Assembly: GCA_037903355.1 (NCBI GenBank)
Contig: JBAJFE010000004.1
Coordinates: 1-64,000 of the forward strand
Direction: 5' to 3'
Source of the DNA: Trichuris trichiura
Lineage: Eukaryota > Nematoda > Enoplea > Trichinellida > Trichuridae
DNA: 64,000 nucleotides
Shown here: piece after piece, positions 1 through 11,900 of the stretch
Layout: the number at the start of each line of letters is the position of its first letter
How positions within the stretch are numbered: the first letter of the stretch is position 1
Made by a program: the position numbers and the translations under genes
Notes under the pieces: model-generated
Database searches by the model: none
Seen by the model: the letters and a program-made list of their open reading frames with translations, nothing else
Told to the model about the DNA's origin: nothing

Positions 1-27
1 ATGTAGTTTAGATAAACAGGATTTCTT

Positions 28-176
28 TTATTGAAAGTGTCTTTATTACGGATTCTCCCGTTGAGACGTAAAATAAAAAGATTTTTTCTTTTCAGAGCTT
101 TCGGGTCTAAAGATACTTTCAATATGAAAACACATACTCCCGTACCAAAGCATCATGTTTTCAAGATTTCTTTTAT
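28..176. repeat. Penelope terminal-repeat fragment
   Basis: The stretch begins with the same segment found at 1912-2150 and 56717-57877 (sequence around TTTATTACGGATTCTC, then GAGCTTTCGGGTCT). It then jumps directly into the outer end of the inverted copy (CATACTCCCGTACC, CATCATGTTTTCA). It is therefore a short, internally deleted inverted copy of the Penelope terminal unit. Its left boundary is too close to the window edge to find a target duplication. Confidence 0.6.
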
Positions 177-179
177 TTT

Positions 180-1896
180 ACTGTTTTGTCTTGGTCAGCA
201 CTTACCTTACGTTTTATTTACTCAAGACAAAGATGAATGTACATCAGATGAATCCTCCTGAGCAAAGAGTTAAAATGTATTGGGATTTACCTTTCGAACG
301 ATCTTTACGCTGCTTCTAGACCATTTGAAAGAAATGTCTGAAAAGTTCACCATTTGAAAGGAATGTCTGTTCTGGTTTAAGGCCTTTTTTCTTCTTCACC
401 TTCTTTCGTAACAGATGGCTGTTCTGAAATGGTTACGACAGCTACCACTCTCACCGGTCTTCAGGACAAAAATTTCTGACGCTGATCTTGTCTGAGGGCA
501 TGCAAAGACCCGCAGGTGTGCATCGGGAATACCCATCGTTTGAACAGTTTTTTAAACCCTATTTATCACGTTCTGCGTACCCTTCCTTCGGACAGCTACT
601 CACTTACCGATAGCCCAAGAGCTATTCAATCATTCCTTCAAGTGTAGTCTTTGTCGAAAAATAAACTCGCCAAAGTAATGCCTGAGGCTGACTAGACTCA
701 AGTGCCAAATATTACAGAAGCCATATTCCTGCTTCAGAGCCATATAATCATGCAGTTGACATTCTTTGTTTGTATAATAATTTTTCGACATGTGAAAGGC
801 TACAACAGTCCAAAAGTATAGGCTTTTTGGAAAGAGAAAGAAATTCCTTCCAAGAGGAGACGGCTTACAAGTTGGCCGTCTGTAACAAAACCAAACTCTA
901 GTTTTACGCAACTTAAAGAAAGGGCAACTAGCAGCTGATGACAGCAATTAAAGAGACAAGGCACTAAACATAACGGGAGAGCGTTAGCACGACAGTAAAG
1001 AACAGTTAGACTCAGGATGCTGCAGGTACGATGAGCAATAAAAGACGCTAAAACGGCAGCCAGCATAGTACATTCATTCCTTCTGTAGTTCTGTTCTTCA
1101 CGACGAAATGAGATAATCGAAGCATGACGCTTTGCTCGATGAATGCCAATGGGGCGATGCTCTCACAGGCAACCGTTTCCGTACCAACAGGTCACTCCAT
1201 CGGCGCGTTTCAGTGCTGCTAATTCATCGCCACTGGTTCAAGAGCATCTGCATGCCATCCGGGAGGGTTCATTCCCACATGCTCATTAGGCGCTTACTGG
1301 TTCGCCACAATTGGTTCGTTCACTTTGATTCGCTGCCACTGCTACTGTCGAGGCCTTTGCCGGTGGCACTACTAGCGCGACACTTTCCTTTTGGCTTCGC
1401 CAAGGGTTTGTGTATCCTTGTTCCATTATAGCCGCAAATTTATCTTCATTGGTTCATCCCCTCTGGTTCATTGTTGTTTGCAGGTTACGTTCACTCAATG
1501 CCCCTGCTTTGTTTACTGCTACTGGTTTACCTAATTAGTTGTTAATTCATTCCGTATGAAAGTGGAATAATGTCAATGAACCCGCGGACAGCTAAAGAGC
1601 AAATGTGAAGGAGAGATATCAAATTAAAAGGAGTGAGACTTCGCCATGTGGCAGGCTGATGTTCTTAAACCAATGGGAATGAGCCAAGGGCATTGAACCT
1701 CACCGATGGAGTGAGCTGTTGAGTTAGAAACGGGTGTCTGGACGAGCATAATCTCGCTAGCCGATAGCTGGCAAAACGCTGCGTATCCTCAGATAACTTA
1801 GGATAACTAAGGTTCTACTGTATTAGGAGAAAACGTATACGGCAATTGTAATTCTGCCGTCGGAGAGATGGAAGGCCACATTCACCCTCCTGATGA
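180..1896. other. No supported gene
   Basis: Short ORFs on both strands have no recognisable family and no consistent splice structure. Between about 1225 and 1530 a TGGTTC-type hexamer recurs several times at irregular spacing, which may be a decayed repeat. I see nothing else to annotate. Confidence 0.5.
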
Positions 1897-2209
1897 CAGA
1901 ACTAGACCCTTGAAAAATATCTTTATTACGGATTCTCTCCCATTGTGAAGTAAAACAAAAACATTTTTCTTTTCTTCCGGAAAGTTTGGTTTTTGGCGCA
2001 CCGTCTTCACAGCGGTGAGATTATGTATTACGATTAGACACATAATCTCACCGCTGAAGACGGGTCGCGAAAGACCCGAAAGCTCCGGAAGAAAAGAAAA
2101 ATCTTTTTGTTTTACTTCACAACGGGAGAGAATCCGTAATAAAGATATTTTTCAATATGAGAACACACGCTCCCGTACAAAAACATCATGTTTTCAGAAC
2201 TAGACCCTT
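1897..2209. mobile_element. Palindromic Penelope-derived cassette 1
   Basis: A 15-bp direct repeat, CAGAACTAGACCCTT, at 1897-1911 and 2195-2209 brackets an inverted repeat centred near 2033. The right arm (about 2038-2155) is well preserved. The left arm (about 1912-2020) is the same sequence inverted, with several substitutions. The right arm contains a hammerhead-like core at 2054-2081: CTGAAGA, then CGGGTC/GACCCG able to pair as stem II, then GAAA. The arms match the ends of the larger cassette at 56677-57880. This is a non-coding insertion made by a Penelope-type retroelement; the direct repeat is the target-site duplication. Confidence 0.8.
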
Positions 2210-2555
2210 TTCTATTTAAAAAAATTTATGTGCTGACTACTTAATTCAGAGCTTTCGATGCTCTCTAATTCTGTCAGTGATAGCAGGTGTTACAACAAAA
2301 GCTTTTGCTCAGACAGCGTAAAACTTCATTATTCTTCAGGAAGTACGGGCTCACTAAAACAATGCAACACACTGTCTTGGTAACGTATGCTTTGGGAAGA
2401 ACCCAGGACGACAGGAATTCTGTAGAAATAACATTGACACAACAGATAAAAGGCGACAAGTTGAAGAAGAGCGGTTTAGTGAGAGCTGCACAGAACAGTA
2501 GATTTGAACTCATTGGTTATGATAGCTTGACGCGCAGTGGAACTTCCACTTATTT
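2210..2555. other. No supported gene
   Basis: There are overlapping short ORFs on both strands without recognisable domains. Near 2247-2285 a GAGCTTTC...GTCAGTGATA string looks like a decayed Penelope terminal core. Confidence 0.4.
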
Positions 2556-2897
2556 ATGTTTCTTTGGAATGAACAGGTGAAACCATGGTTATTGCAACCC
2601 ACATGTAATGATAGTCAGGCTACGCATTGGTTCGGAGGCCATTTCCTTGCGGGGTTCTTTCGGTGTGTCATGATGGTGAAGTACATGCAGACCTATCGTA
2701 GCATAAAGAAATGTTTACTCTTGCATTATGTTTCTTTGGAATGAACAGGTGAAACCATGGTTATTGCAACCCACATGTAATGATAGTCAGGCTACGCATT
2801 GGTTCGGAGGCCATTTCCTTGCGGGGTTCTTTCGGTGTGTCATGATGGTGAAGTACATGCAGACCTATCGTAGCATAAAGAAATGTTTACTCTTGCA
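2556..2897. repeat. Perfect 172-bp tandem duplication
   Basis: The 172-bp unit starting ATGTTTCTTTGGAATG at 2556 is repeated immediately at 2728. The copies are identical by eye for about 170 bp, up to TTACTCTTGCA at 2897. Each copy carries the same 60-residue ORF, but nothing suggests it is a gene. This is either a very recent tandem duplication or an assembly artefact. Confidence 0.9.
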
Positions 2898-3138
2898 AAC
2901 CATGAGCAAACGTACATAGTTTATTCGGCCGTAAGACAAAGCGTATGAATGTAGCATAACGCTGTGTAATGCCCAACCCACTCAATATACAACATGGTGA
3001 AAGGAAAAAATTTAGACTTCAAAACTGACTGATGGATTTTTTCCTGTAAAGTACCTTTTCGTGTCTTTACGCTGCCATGTAAGCTGCGTTACCTTTATCG
3101 AGGATGACTAAAAGCTCGGTTCTGAGCGGGTGCACAGT

Positions 3139-3274
3139 TATCATCGATAGAGGTCACGCAGCTTTATCATCAAACTTCAACAGCCATTGCGCATACTTAC
3201 AGCTGCAGGAGCACCCACCGACTGAGCGCGCAGCCGTCGTCGATTGAGCATACAGATATCATCGATAGAGGTCA
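3139..3274. repeat. Two-copy direct repeat, 118-bp period
   Basis: An exact 18-bp string, TATCATCGATAGAGGTCA, occurs at 3139-3156 and 3257-3274. It is followed in both places by a similar TTATCATmAAACT segment. These are probably two diverged units of an old tandem repeat. The remainder of 2898-3720 shows no supported gene. Confidence 0.6.
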
Positions 3275-3725
3275 AGCCGTGTTATCATAAAACTACAAGG
3301 AGCTGTGATTTCCCATCTTTTGCTGCATCAAATAGACAAGCGTAACGCGACAGGTTAGCTGATAGTAACCAATGAGGATGAAGTGCGTCGTTTCTTCGCT
3401 GAAACGTTGAACAGTTTGCGTCTCCATTCGCTTCGTGTTCGTGAAAAGTAGAAGGCGGTGCTACCTAGGCTTTGGCATTTGAAATGGGATGAAGTTGTTT
3501 CTTCAGACCACCGTGCCTCGTTGGTTCGTAAGTAACAGTGACGTACTGGGACAGTTTGAACACACTTGCTTTCTTCAGTTTCGTCTACATTCGTCTCTGC
3601 ATACTAAGTGTGGTTCTGTATCGCGCTCTTAGTAGCAACTGAAAAAACCCTGTGACTAACGAAGAATAAGTTCCCTTAATGAAGGAATTTTTCAGCTTAG
3701 TGCATTCTGCGTGCGATCTGTGACA

Positions 3726-4160
3726 AGGAGAAACTACAAAGCTGGATTCAAGTTGGAAATCGTCAAGATGGCAAAAGAAAGCAACAATGCACAGGCGGCC
3801 AGGAAGCATGGCGTTACCGGAAGACGGTAATAGATTAGAGGAAATAGGAAGAGGCCCTGAAGAAGATGCCAAAGAAAAATGCGCAAGTCACTCAGGCATC
3901 GCCTACTAGCCGGAACTAGAGAACAGTTTGGCAGAACGGGTACGACAACAGAGACAGAGCAGTCGTATCATCACAAGGACAGACATGAGAGATCAAGCGA
4001 TGAACTAAGCCCACTGCAACCCACGCTTATACTACGGTTTTACCGTAACGACTGGATGGTGCAGCTGTTTCATGAAAAGGAACTACTTGGTGCTGAGATA
4101 AAAGACGGAAACCGTTATTAAGCCTTTCCAAAAGCGCTCCATTTCTACCCTGTTGCATGA
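3726..4160 (+). pseudogene. Pogo-class transposase N-terminal remnant (POGK-like)
   Basis: With two or three frame changes the plus strand reads as the DNA-binding half of a pogo-class transposase. The first helix-turn-helix is RRNYKAGFKLEIVKMA followed by NNAQAARKHGV. Next come PELENSLAERVRQQR and then GWCSCFMKRNYLVLR, the usual end of the second CENP-B-type helix-turn-helix domain. In-frame stops and shifts are numerous, so it is dead. No terminal inverted repeat was found. The catalytic half of the same transposase type appears at 7630-8905, so the two may be parts of one element split by later insertions. Confidence 0.65.
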
Positions 4161-4169
4161 CACAGAAGA

Positions 4170-5505
4170 CGATGGACAGCCAGACAGTGACGAAGATCAT
4201 ACTTGGCATAGCCGTTTTGTCTCCTGCTATTAATGTTCTCTGCGTCATACGCCATGTTTATCCGCTTCTACAATCTATTTCTCTGTGTTTTACATGCAAC
4301 AGTTGTAATAGACATCCAATAAACCTACTCAATTCGATTCATTTCTCATAGCCTATGCAGTGCTGTACAACACGCGCTAATGGCCAGCTGATGGGTTTTC
4401 CTGTTGAAGTTAAGGCAAGACAGTTTCAATTGGATGGACGATTGGCATTCACGGGAAACTGACTAATCAGACTTGACCTAGACATGAGCAATCAGCGTCG
4501 CTGTAATTGGGCCAATCATTACCACCCTTTACTTAGGTGGGGTAAGTTCTTATAAACCGTAATATACGGTATTTTTCCGAATATTCACAAACAGGAACGC
4601 AGATGCATCATGAGGCTTTCTCAAAGCTTACATGATTTAAAAAGTTAAAGATTCGTAACATTGTTCCAGTTGGTTCAGCGGTTTAGATTGTTCACTGTCT
4701 ATCACCCTCAATAAAATTCACCAGTTGATGACGGAACAAACTGCGCTGAAATTTTCGCCGCTGTAAGTTTTCAGAAGACAGGACGGATGGTTTCGTTAAG
4801 CTAATGACGACTGACCGAAAGGTTTAAATAAACTGTTTTTTGTATCACCTGGCACTGAAAGCTATGCTAAAAACATTGTGCCGCTGTGGTAGTTGACTTA
4901 GTTCATGGTCTTTTTTAGTCTGTGAAATTATGTCAAGTAACACAAAAATTATTAGCCTAAGCTCTAAACACTGACCAATTATTTAGTAAGAACATCTCTT
5001 ACCATTTTTTGCATGCTGGTTGAATCTGATTATTGTACCTTTTATGCGACCGTGCGTATGAAGTAGAATAAAAAAGCCCTGTTCGCCTAACGAATAAATA
5101 TTAAATATGAACAAGACAAAAAATTTTAAGCACTATCGTGTGAGACGTTGCTTTCCTAACTGCATATCAGAGCAGCTCATACGTGCGAGCTACTACCGTT
5201 TTTCCCTATAATAAGACCATCCTGAAGATACGCCTTAGCACTACTTTTAGGATGCTCTTCAGTATAAGGCCTACCCTGAAAATAAGCCCCAATTCTGATT
5301 GTCCACCAGAGAGGCACATCTAACAAGTTCGTTGGAAAATGTGACAACCGTATCATATAGTAAAATACCCAGCATCTGTGTGTATGGTTAAATTGATGTA
5401 ACTGTAGATTTTATGAGTAAAGTGGTTTGGTACATCTGCGTTTGTAGTGATCTTTAACGCAATCTGTCCGAACGAATTCTCCTAGTGATTCTTGCAACTT
5501 TGTGT
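4170..5505. other. No supported gene
   Basis: AT-rich sequence with only short ORFs. I recognise no exon, RNA gene or element in it. Confidence 0.5.
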
Positions 5506-5508
5506 GCA

Positions 5509-5770
5509 ACAGGTTGGTGCAAAAGTGCAATTTTGATTGCAAAAGGAAATATTCTCGCTCTCAGACAAGATGCCTTCAAAAAAGAAGATTTATAGTGCCA
5601 AGTACAAGAAAGCAATCCTGGAAGACTCCCAAGGCATGAATCTGACGGCCTTGAGCAAACAGAGGAAGCTTGATCTCTGAATGGTTCGAAAAGGGCAAGC
5701 ATAGTACGATAAACTCTGTCGAAAGATGGACAAGGGAAATGCAAAGAAGCGTAAGTGTGGATCAGGTCAG
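5509..5770 (+). pseudogene. Tigger-type helix-turn-helix fragment with mariner-like terminus
   Basis: An ATG at 5571 opens a reading frame beginning MPSKKKIYSAKYKKAIL and continuing through LTALSKQRKLD before a stop. The lysine-rich start and spacing resemble the N-terminal helix-turn-helix of pogo/Tigger transposases. Just upstream, at about 5511-5530, GGTTGGTGCAAAAGTG resembles the terminus of mariner-family elements. The two signals belong to different families, so this may be a chimera of two insertions. Only about 60 codons survive. Confidence 0.4.
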
Positions 5771-5776
5771 CAACTA

Positions 5777-5893
5777 CAGTTTAACCTCCATAAGGTGCCC
5801 ACCCAACAAACCGGGGAAAACTAATCAACATAGGAAGTGGTCAACATACGGAGACTATGGGTATAAGTGGCTTGGCTGAATAGATTAGCATCT
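5777..5893. repeat. Tigger-type TIR fragment
   Basis: It starts CAGTTTAACCTCCATAAG directly after a TA dinucleotide. It continues with the same approximately 110-bp sequence found at the left ends of the elements at 24318 and 37517. Only one terminus is visible here. Confidence 0.55.
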
Positions 5894-5899
5894 GTATGC

Positions 5900-6540
5900 G
5901 TTTTATTCTGTCGCTGTAGCAGAATTGCCGCGGGAGGGCGTAGCTCCTTGAGCGATTCCTTGAGCTTGTGCAGAGGAGTTTATTACAGAAGAAGTGCGTG
6001 GCATAATGATATGTACAGAATGGCACAGTAGTACTGCACTTGTCAGGCCTTCTTTTTCGTCTGCGTTTCTGTCTGTCTTCTGCCCGTCGGCACGCGTACA
6101 TTTATACCCCCCTGCAGTTGTTTTGCAGAGAGATTGTAGGCATTAATCCGCTTCTGTCACCGCTTGAAGCAGTTGAACTACAGGGATTATGCCCAGGCAC
6201 ATGCGTCTCCACACTGCATGTGGCATTTCGGTAATAGGCAGGTTAACCGGGAGCGTGCATGTCTATGTGCTACGGGCAGCCGTTTGCTGGACCACGAATT
6301 ACTACCACCCACTTGCGTCTGCAGCTGCAACTGCCATGCCTTGGCATTCATTAAGTGTGTGGATAAAGCGGCACCGGCGGTCATGGCGTTTCTTGAAAAG
6401 CCGGCTTCGGCGAAATCAAACCAGCCTACCCAATTAGCAGGTAGGGAGCCGATATGTTTTCCACAGTTGCACAGCACAGCATCTATTGGAGGCCTGTTAA
6501 ATGGCGAGGTGCATAAAAATAACATTGTAACATCACTACT
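5900..6540. other. No supported gene; overlapping ORFs on both strands
   Basis: A 134-codon ORF (6164-6568, plus) and a 112-codon ORF (6187-6525, minus) overlap in a relatively GC-rich patch. Neither has a recognisable domain, and neither is supported by splice signals. I do not call a gene. Confidence 0.35.
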
Positions 6541-6544
6541 TCAT

Positions 6545-6705
6545 ACGGTATGTGTTCTTGCCCGTTGATGGGTTCTGAAATTAAACCGAAGCAAATGCCC
6601 TACCAACGGATGGATGAGCAATTATTAAGGAAAAATACAGAACAAGTACTTAAACAGTTCGGAGCTTTTGGGACTAACCTTGTCCCGTTGTCAGCGATTG
6701 TAGTA
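6545..6705 (-). repeat. Penelope terminal-repeat remnant
   Basis: It contains the family landmark CCCTACCAACGGATGGATGA, then TTATTAAGG. It ends in the inverted hammerhead-like core (on the minus strand CTGACAA, CGGGAC...GTCCC, AAAGCTCC). The CTGANGA box has a G-to-A change, so it should be catalytically dead. It is a close relative of the arms at 42440-42840. No partner arm and no target duplication were found. Confidence 0.6.
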
Positions 6706-6766
6706 ATGGTACTTTTACTCCGATGTTAGGGTATTTATAGGTACTGAGGGGGCGCCAGTCGCCAGA

Positions 6767-7190
6767 TGCAAGTAGGCTGGATTCGTCATATTTCGCTCCG
6801 TGGGAGAATGCTGCTGACGCGTAGGTGGGAGAATATGAAATTGAGGAAACACGCAAGCCGCGCCGGCGGGCGTGCAAAAAGCATCGTCAAAGCGACGAAA
6901 CCAGTTCTGTTATCAGGAATCTCTGATGCACGGTAATGAAAAACTTCGCTACGTTGAGTAATAGCACATTCAGGCACTGACGGTTAACAGCTGCTAGCGT
7001 CTGACACAGAGCAAATTGAAGTGGCCAACTTACAGAGAGCAAACTAGCATTGCGTCTATATACCACGTTACGGCTAAAGCGGTCAACTTCCCACTTAAGG
7101 AGATATTCGATGCACAGAGGTTGTCCTTGCGCTTATTAACGTGCGGACAAACCAACTGGTCAAAATTCAGTCAACTTAGATGGTCAACTG
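6767..7190 (-). repeat. Tigger 5'-end solo fragment
   Basis: This is nearly the same sequence as the 5' end of the Tigger element at 23815-24253. It ends in the inverted terminus GGTCAACTG followed by TA at 7191. The minus strand carries a decayed reading frame (TQRSEVFHYRASEIPD...) shared with the copies at 23846-24031, 24503-24733 and 44493-44846. The transposase itself is missing. Confidence 0.6.
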
Positions 7191-7439
7191 TATTATTTCC
7201 TGGACTTGAGGACATCATTTGTGAATGAAATGCTGACAGAAGAGCACAGGCTTTCGTTGTGCGCAGGTGTGATGTTCAGGCATTTGCCCTTCCAATGGCA
7301 TCACGCTTAGAGATATCCCTTAGAAAATTCAAAGCGTCACAGCGCTAGATGGAAAGCTTCCCTCAGCGATATGAACTGTCACTAAAGAGATTGACATTGT
7401 TCCAGCTTGAAGATAATGAAGTTAATAAACGTGCATTTG

Positions 7440-7625
7440 CATTCATGGTATGGTACGTCTTCTACGGCTTTCCTGTTTTTTGATAGTGGTCTCTGTAGTT
7501 AGACGAAACAACTGCTCTACCAACGGATGGATGAGCGCTTATTAAGAAAATTCGTGCGAAACCAATGCACTCAACTTTATTATCAGAGCTTTCAGAATAC
7601 ACTAATTTCATTGTCAGTGAATTCC
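7440..7625 (-). repeat. Penelope terminal-repeat remnant
   Basis: It contains CTACCAACGGATGGATGAG, TTATTAAGAAAAT and a decayed AGAGCTTTC...GTCAGTGAA core. It is the same family as 6545-6705 and 42440-42840 but more diverged. The stem II pairing is no longer convincing. Confidence 0.5.
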
Positions 7626-7629
7626 GTCA

Positions 7630-8905
7630 TTTGCATTCAAGTTCTTTGTTGTCAGAATCGATTTTTCTGAATACCAGCTGTCCCATATGATTGCTACAGA
7701 TGAAACTGCAGTGTTTATGGGCCAAAGATTTCAAACAGCAACTGACCGTAGGGGGGCCTGGTTAATCTACATTCCTTCTACTGGTTATGAATGTGCTAGC
7801 GTCGCGTGCAGTTTGGCAATTCGTTTGGACTGAAAGTCCCTCCTCTAATCATTACAAAGGAAAAGAAAAACGAAATTTAGCGTGTTTCAGGTATTTATGT
7901 TCTTCAAACCGAAAAAGCCTGATGAACGCAGTCAGTTATAAGCAAGTAGGTCGATTTAATGCTACCGTTTATTTTGCGAGATGGCCAAAGAAGAATGGTA
8001 GTCTGGGAGTCAGCCAGCATTCACTGCTCTAAAGAGATGAAGAACTTTCTTTCAGAAAGAAGAAAGGATCAGGTAATGATTCCTGCAGGAATGACTGCCT
8101 ACCTACAGGCTCTTGATATTGGAATAAACAAGCCACTCAAAGACAATTTGTGCAGTGAAATCAATTACTACATTGAAAACAAAATGCAGAGAAATCAACG
8201 TGGAAACTTTATGAGGCTCAGGTTGCAAGATGTTGTGACTTGAGTGAAGAACTCATGGGACAAAATCACTGATTACTGTGTTGCTAATGCTTTACGGCAC
8301 TGTTTCACAAGGTCAGGATCGCCAGGGCTCTCCCGTGAACGTTTGGGCCCCCCAGTAATGATTAGTCGATTTCGAGCGCGCTGATCAGCTGGATGGGAGC
8401 ACGGAGGGTAGCCCGGACGTCATAATGTAGATACTGCGTTTTCTGCTTAGTGTGCTGAACACTTACGTTCCCATCTCCGAGCTAGCTCTCTTCTGCTGTC
8501 CTCCCTTCCAGCCAATCAGAATTGCGGGGCGCAAAATCATACAGCCTTTTCTCAGGCAGGAGACACAATACCAGACCCGCAAGCCATACCTTCCTATGCA
8601 CTTCAACACGATTGCCCAGGTGGGGCATTTACCCTCCACAGCCCAAAAGGGCTCCCCAAGCGCCCCCTTGGAGATTTGGACCTCCTGGTGAGACACATGC
8701 CGCACCGTGAGAATCACTGCTCTATGAGCAGGCTACTTGGACAAGAAATGCTCGTTCAAGGAAAGCTCTATTGCAAGGCATGAGAAGCTGGGCTCAAAGG
8801 TGCTGCAAGAAATGGAGTTGCGAGAAATTCCGGCCGGAATTAAGAATTTGGAGATACATGAAGACGTCCCAGAAAATGATGACATGACTGTGTTCGAACA
8901 AACGT
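7630..8905 (+). pseudogene. Pogo-class transposase catalytic remnant (POGK-like)
   Basis: The plus strand, with frame changes, reads as the DDE half of a pogo-class transposase. The first catalytic region is MIATDETAVFMGQR, followed by IYIPSTGYE. Next is VWESASIHCSKEMKNFL (second region) and then IPAGMTAYLQALDIGINKP, the family's hallmark IPxGxTxxLQxLDxxxNKPxK box. The C-terminal part continues (VTWVKNSWDKITDYC), is interrupted by a 422-bp hAT-like MITE (8298-8719), and resumes with YLDKKCSFKESS to a stop near 8905. It may be the second half of the element whose N-terminus is at 3726-4160. Confidence 0.65.
8298..8719. mobile_element. hAT-like MITE inserted in the pogo remnant
   Basis: The left end is CACTGTTTCACAAGG and the right end is the inverse of CAGTGATTCTCACGG. 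The flanking octamers CTTTACGG and CTCTATGA match at 5 of 8 positions, with all differences transitions, as expected for an old hAT duplication. It separates two parts of a transposase reading frame. Internal GGGCCCC-rich sequence is shared with the hAT at 31803-33059. Confidence 0.5.
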
Positions 8906-8910
8906 AGCTA

Positions 8911-11900
8911 TCTGTACATTTTTGTAACCTTACATTTGTGGTTCTTCTTCTAGGTGATTCGATCTTTCTCTTCCTTTACATTTACGCTTCGTATGGGCTT
9001 CTACACATGAGTAAATGAACAAGCGTAGTGTGATACGTGAAATCATAATACACCACCCCGGAAGATAAGCCCTGCCATGTTTTTTGAAGGAAAAATAAAT
9101 ATAAGACCCGGCCTGATTATGGGGGAAACGGAATCTGTTGGAATTGTGCGCCAGCTAGCGACACGCAAGCACAGTTTCGTCACCTCTTATCAACGCGTTC
9201 CCCTTTTTTATCTTTCGCTCTGCTGTGTGCAGTCTCATCATTTACTCGCTTGCTTGTTTTCGTAGTTGGCTGTTCCCTGCTTTCTGTGCTGTTAAAGCTA
9301 TTAATGCTGTTTTGTTCTGTTTGAGCCTCAACCGCGGTAAAGTTTCAACAGTATCTAACTGCAATGGCGCGGCAAGTTCACAAAACTTCTGAAATAAAAA
9401 AAGTATCATAAACAATGGGTTTCTGTTAATACTGCAAAATTTTAAACAGCCACAGATAGGGAAAATGGTCAAAAGAATATATCTTTTAGAAACTTCTTTG
9501 CTCCATTCTCAGCTCAAGAGAAGAACTGACTTTATGTCATTTTTCGAGTAAGTTTTTTGTCGCAATCGCAACGTCACGAACCATGCCCAATCACCTAAAG
9601 CATGTTGTTTAGACGGCAATACCATCATGACTTCGCATAGAAACGAAGTCAATGTCATTAACGGTGAAATGTAAGTCGAAAGAATCAGTGACTAAGAGAA
9701 AATAAAACATAATCGTCTTCTATTTGGAAAAGCTAAGCTAGAATTGATTTATACCTAACAGTCTTGTCGTAGAAATTAGTTCATTCTGTAAGGTGTGCAT
9801 CAGCGAAACATAAAAGCTTCAACGTTTTCCTCATTCCGATAGTTATTGTACACTGTTTACTGTGCATAAGAACAGCAACTTTACTGTCTATACTGCAGTG
9901 CTCACTCCCAAAATTCTTAGAATCATTTTTAGGTGCCTGCCGGTTCAAAAAAGAGAAATCAAAATGTGGAAATTCAGTGAGTCATAGAACGTCTGAATAA
10001 ACACAACTTTAAAAGTCAATGTTAAGAAATCAAACCACTATGCACGTATAACGTGCAAACTTAGGTGAAGAAGTTCTTCTCGGACCAATTTCAGCCTTCG
10101 TAGGAAGGAGCTACGCCGCACTGGCGCACTGACAGCATGTTGCGCAGATACTCTGTTTCCTAAAATTATGCATTTTTCACGATTCGCACAAGATACAGTG
10201 AGAAATAAAAAGGGTGTGAAAAATTAAAGACTGCTGGCTTCATAACGCATCTTCAAGCTCCAAGGCATAGAAACTGCTTTTATTTTCCGTTATTGAAAAA
10301 TATAGGAATCAAGATTCTTGAAAATTCCTGTCACTATCATAAGCGACATAAGGAAAACAGTAAGTACGGAAAGGTTTATTTCATATTTTTTAATAATGGA
10401 AACCAGAAATAAAAACCTTTTTCATTCCTCAAAAATAAAACAAAATAAAGAGAGAATGGCACGGGAATGTGTCATTACGAAATACTAATCAAACAGTCGT
10501 AGCGCATTATCATTGAAAATGGCCTGCCGCGAATGCTTCCGTCAGGCTTCACTTAAATTTGTAGTGAGATCTGATTGACTTATTTAAATAACTAACATAT
10601 AGCTTTCTGACTTCCTCCGATTCATTTTCATCGTGTTTAACAACTGCTATATTCGATTAGGACCAAAGACAACGGATCCATAGAAGATAGACCTATCTTT
10701 TGCACAATAGCCGGCTAGGGACCGCTAAAAGAAATGTTACTACTGATGGCTTTTGGCTCCCTCTCATCTCCACGAAGATGCTTGCATTAGAAAATGAAGA
10801 AAGTTAAGCTGCACAACACGATGAGAAGGTAAAAATATATAGGGCAACTTGAGGTGAAGTTTTAGTTACTTTGTTTCTCTTAAAACACCATTTATAAAAC
10901 GTCTTCATGGCCTTTTTAGGGATCCGTAAACAACATATGTAGTTCCTGCGTCACGGATAACGATCAAATTACGCCGTGTGAAAAACGTCTCTTTGATTTA
11001 ACCGCAGGAAAGCTAAGATTCACGGCATAGTGACCTAAGACGTGGGGCAGCGGAACATCAACAAGCATGTTTCACAAACAGCAGACGCATCAACAGTTTT
11101 CTTCCTAATCTTAGTGGGTTAAATTGATTGGGACTTCCTTTTTCACGTCTTAGGAAAACCCTTCAGTCTAGCGTCTGCTTTCTCATAATGAATTATGCGC
11201 AGCATGTGGCTTTGGAATCTATTTCATAAAGTGTTTCCATTCCTATCTAAGCCTGATTGCAGAGCTATAAAATGCGATCTTACAGACAGTACTCGGTTCT
11301 TCACCGGCTGGTATCACAGCCCTGATTGTACATCTGATGGCCTCTAAGAAACATTCGGAAATTTAGATCACCGTAACACGCATTCGCGCCTTCCGTAGCT
11401 TCATAGATCACCAGCAAAGGCCTTACGTTAAGGCTTGAAGATGATATTGCTTTTCTTTTGAACTCTTTGCGGATTATTATGCAATCAGTCAGTGACACTG
11501 GATACCTATTGCTAAACATAGGATTGCTTGTTTAGTACTCCTGTGGCACATACTCTAAACATCCTGCAGAAATAACTGATTACAGATATCACCCATATAG
11601 ATAGCGAAAATGAACCTTTTCCATATTATTAGATTGAATTAAAAGTGCTCACTATTTGCTAGTCGTGATTTAACTATTTGAGTCTGTCGTTAATAGAAAA
11701 ACTAGGTAAAATATGCTGTGCGGCCGGCCCCTTAGTTTCATTTTCGTAAGGGGAAGAATTTAAACCTGTGTAAGGTCAGCTGCGACAGTATCATGCGTTG
11801 CCCCCTCCATGTGGAGATGAAGTACCAGAAACACCTGGTCACATATGCTATTTGTGCGGTAAGGATATTCTCAGCCTGAGCGCAGTGAAACGGTAGATCT

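Noticed and set aside
6164..6568. 134-codon plus-strand ORF as a gene
   Set aside because: No homology, no splice context, and an equally long ORF on the other strand; likely chance in a GC-richer patch.
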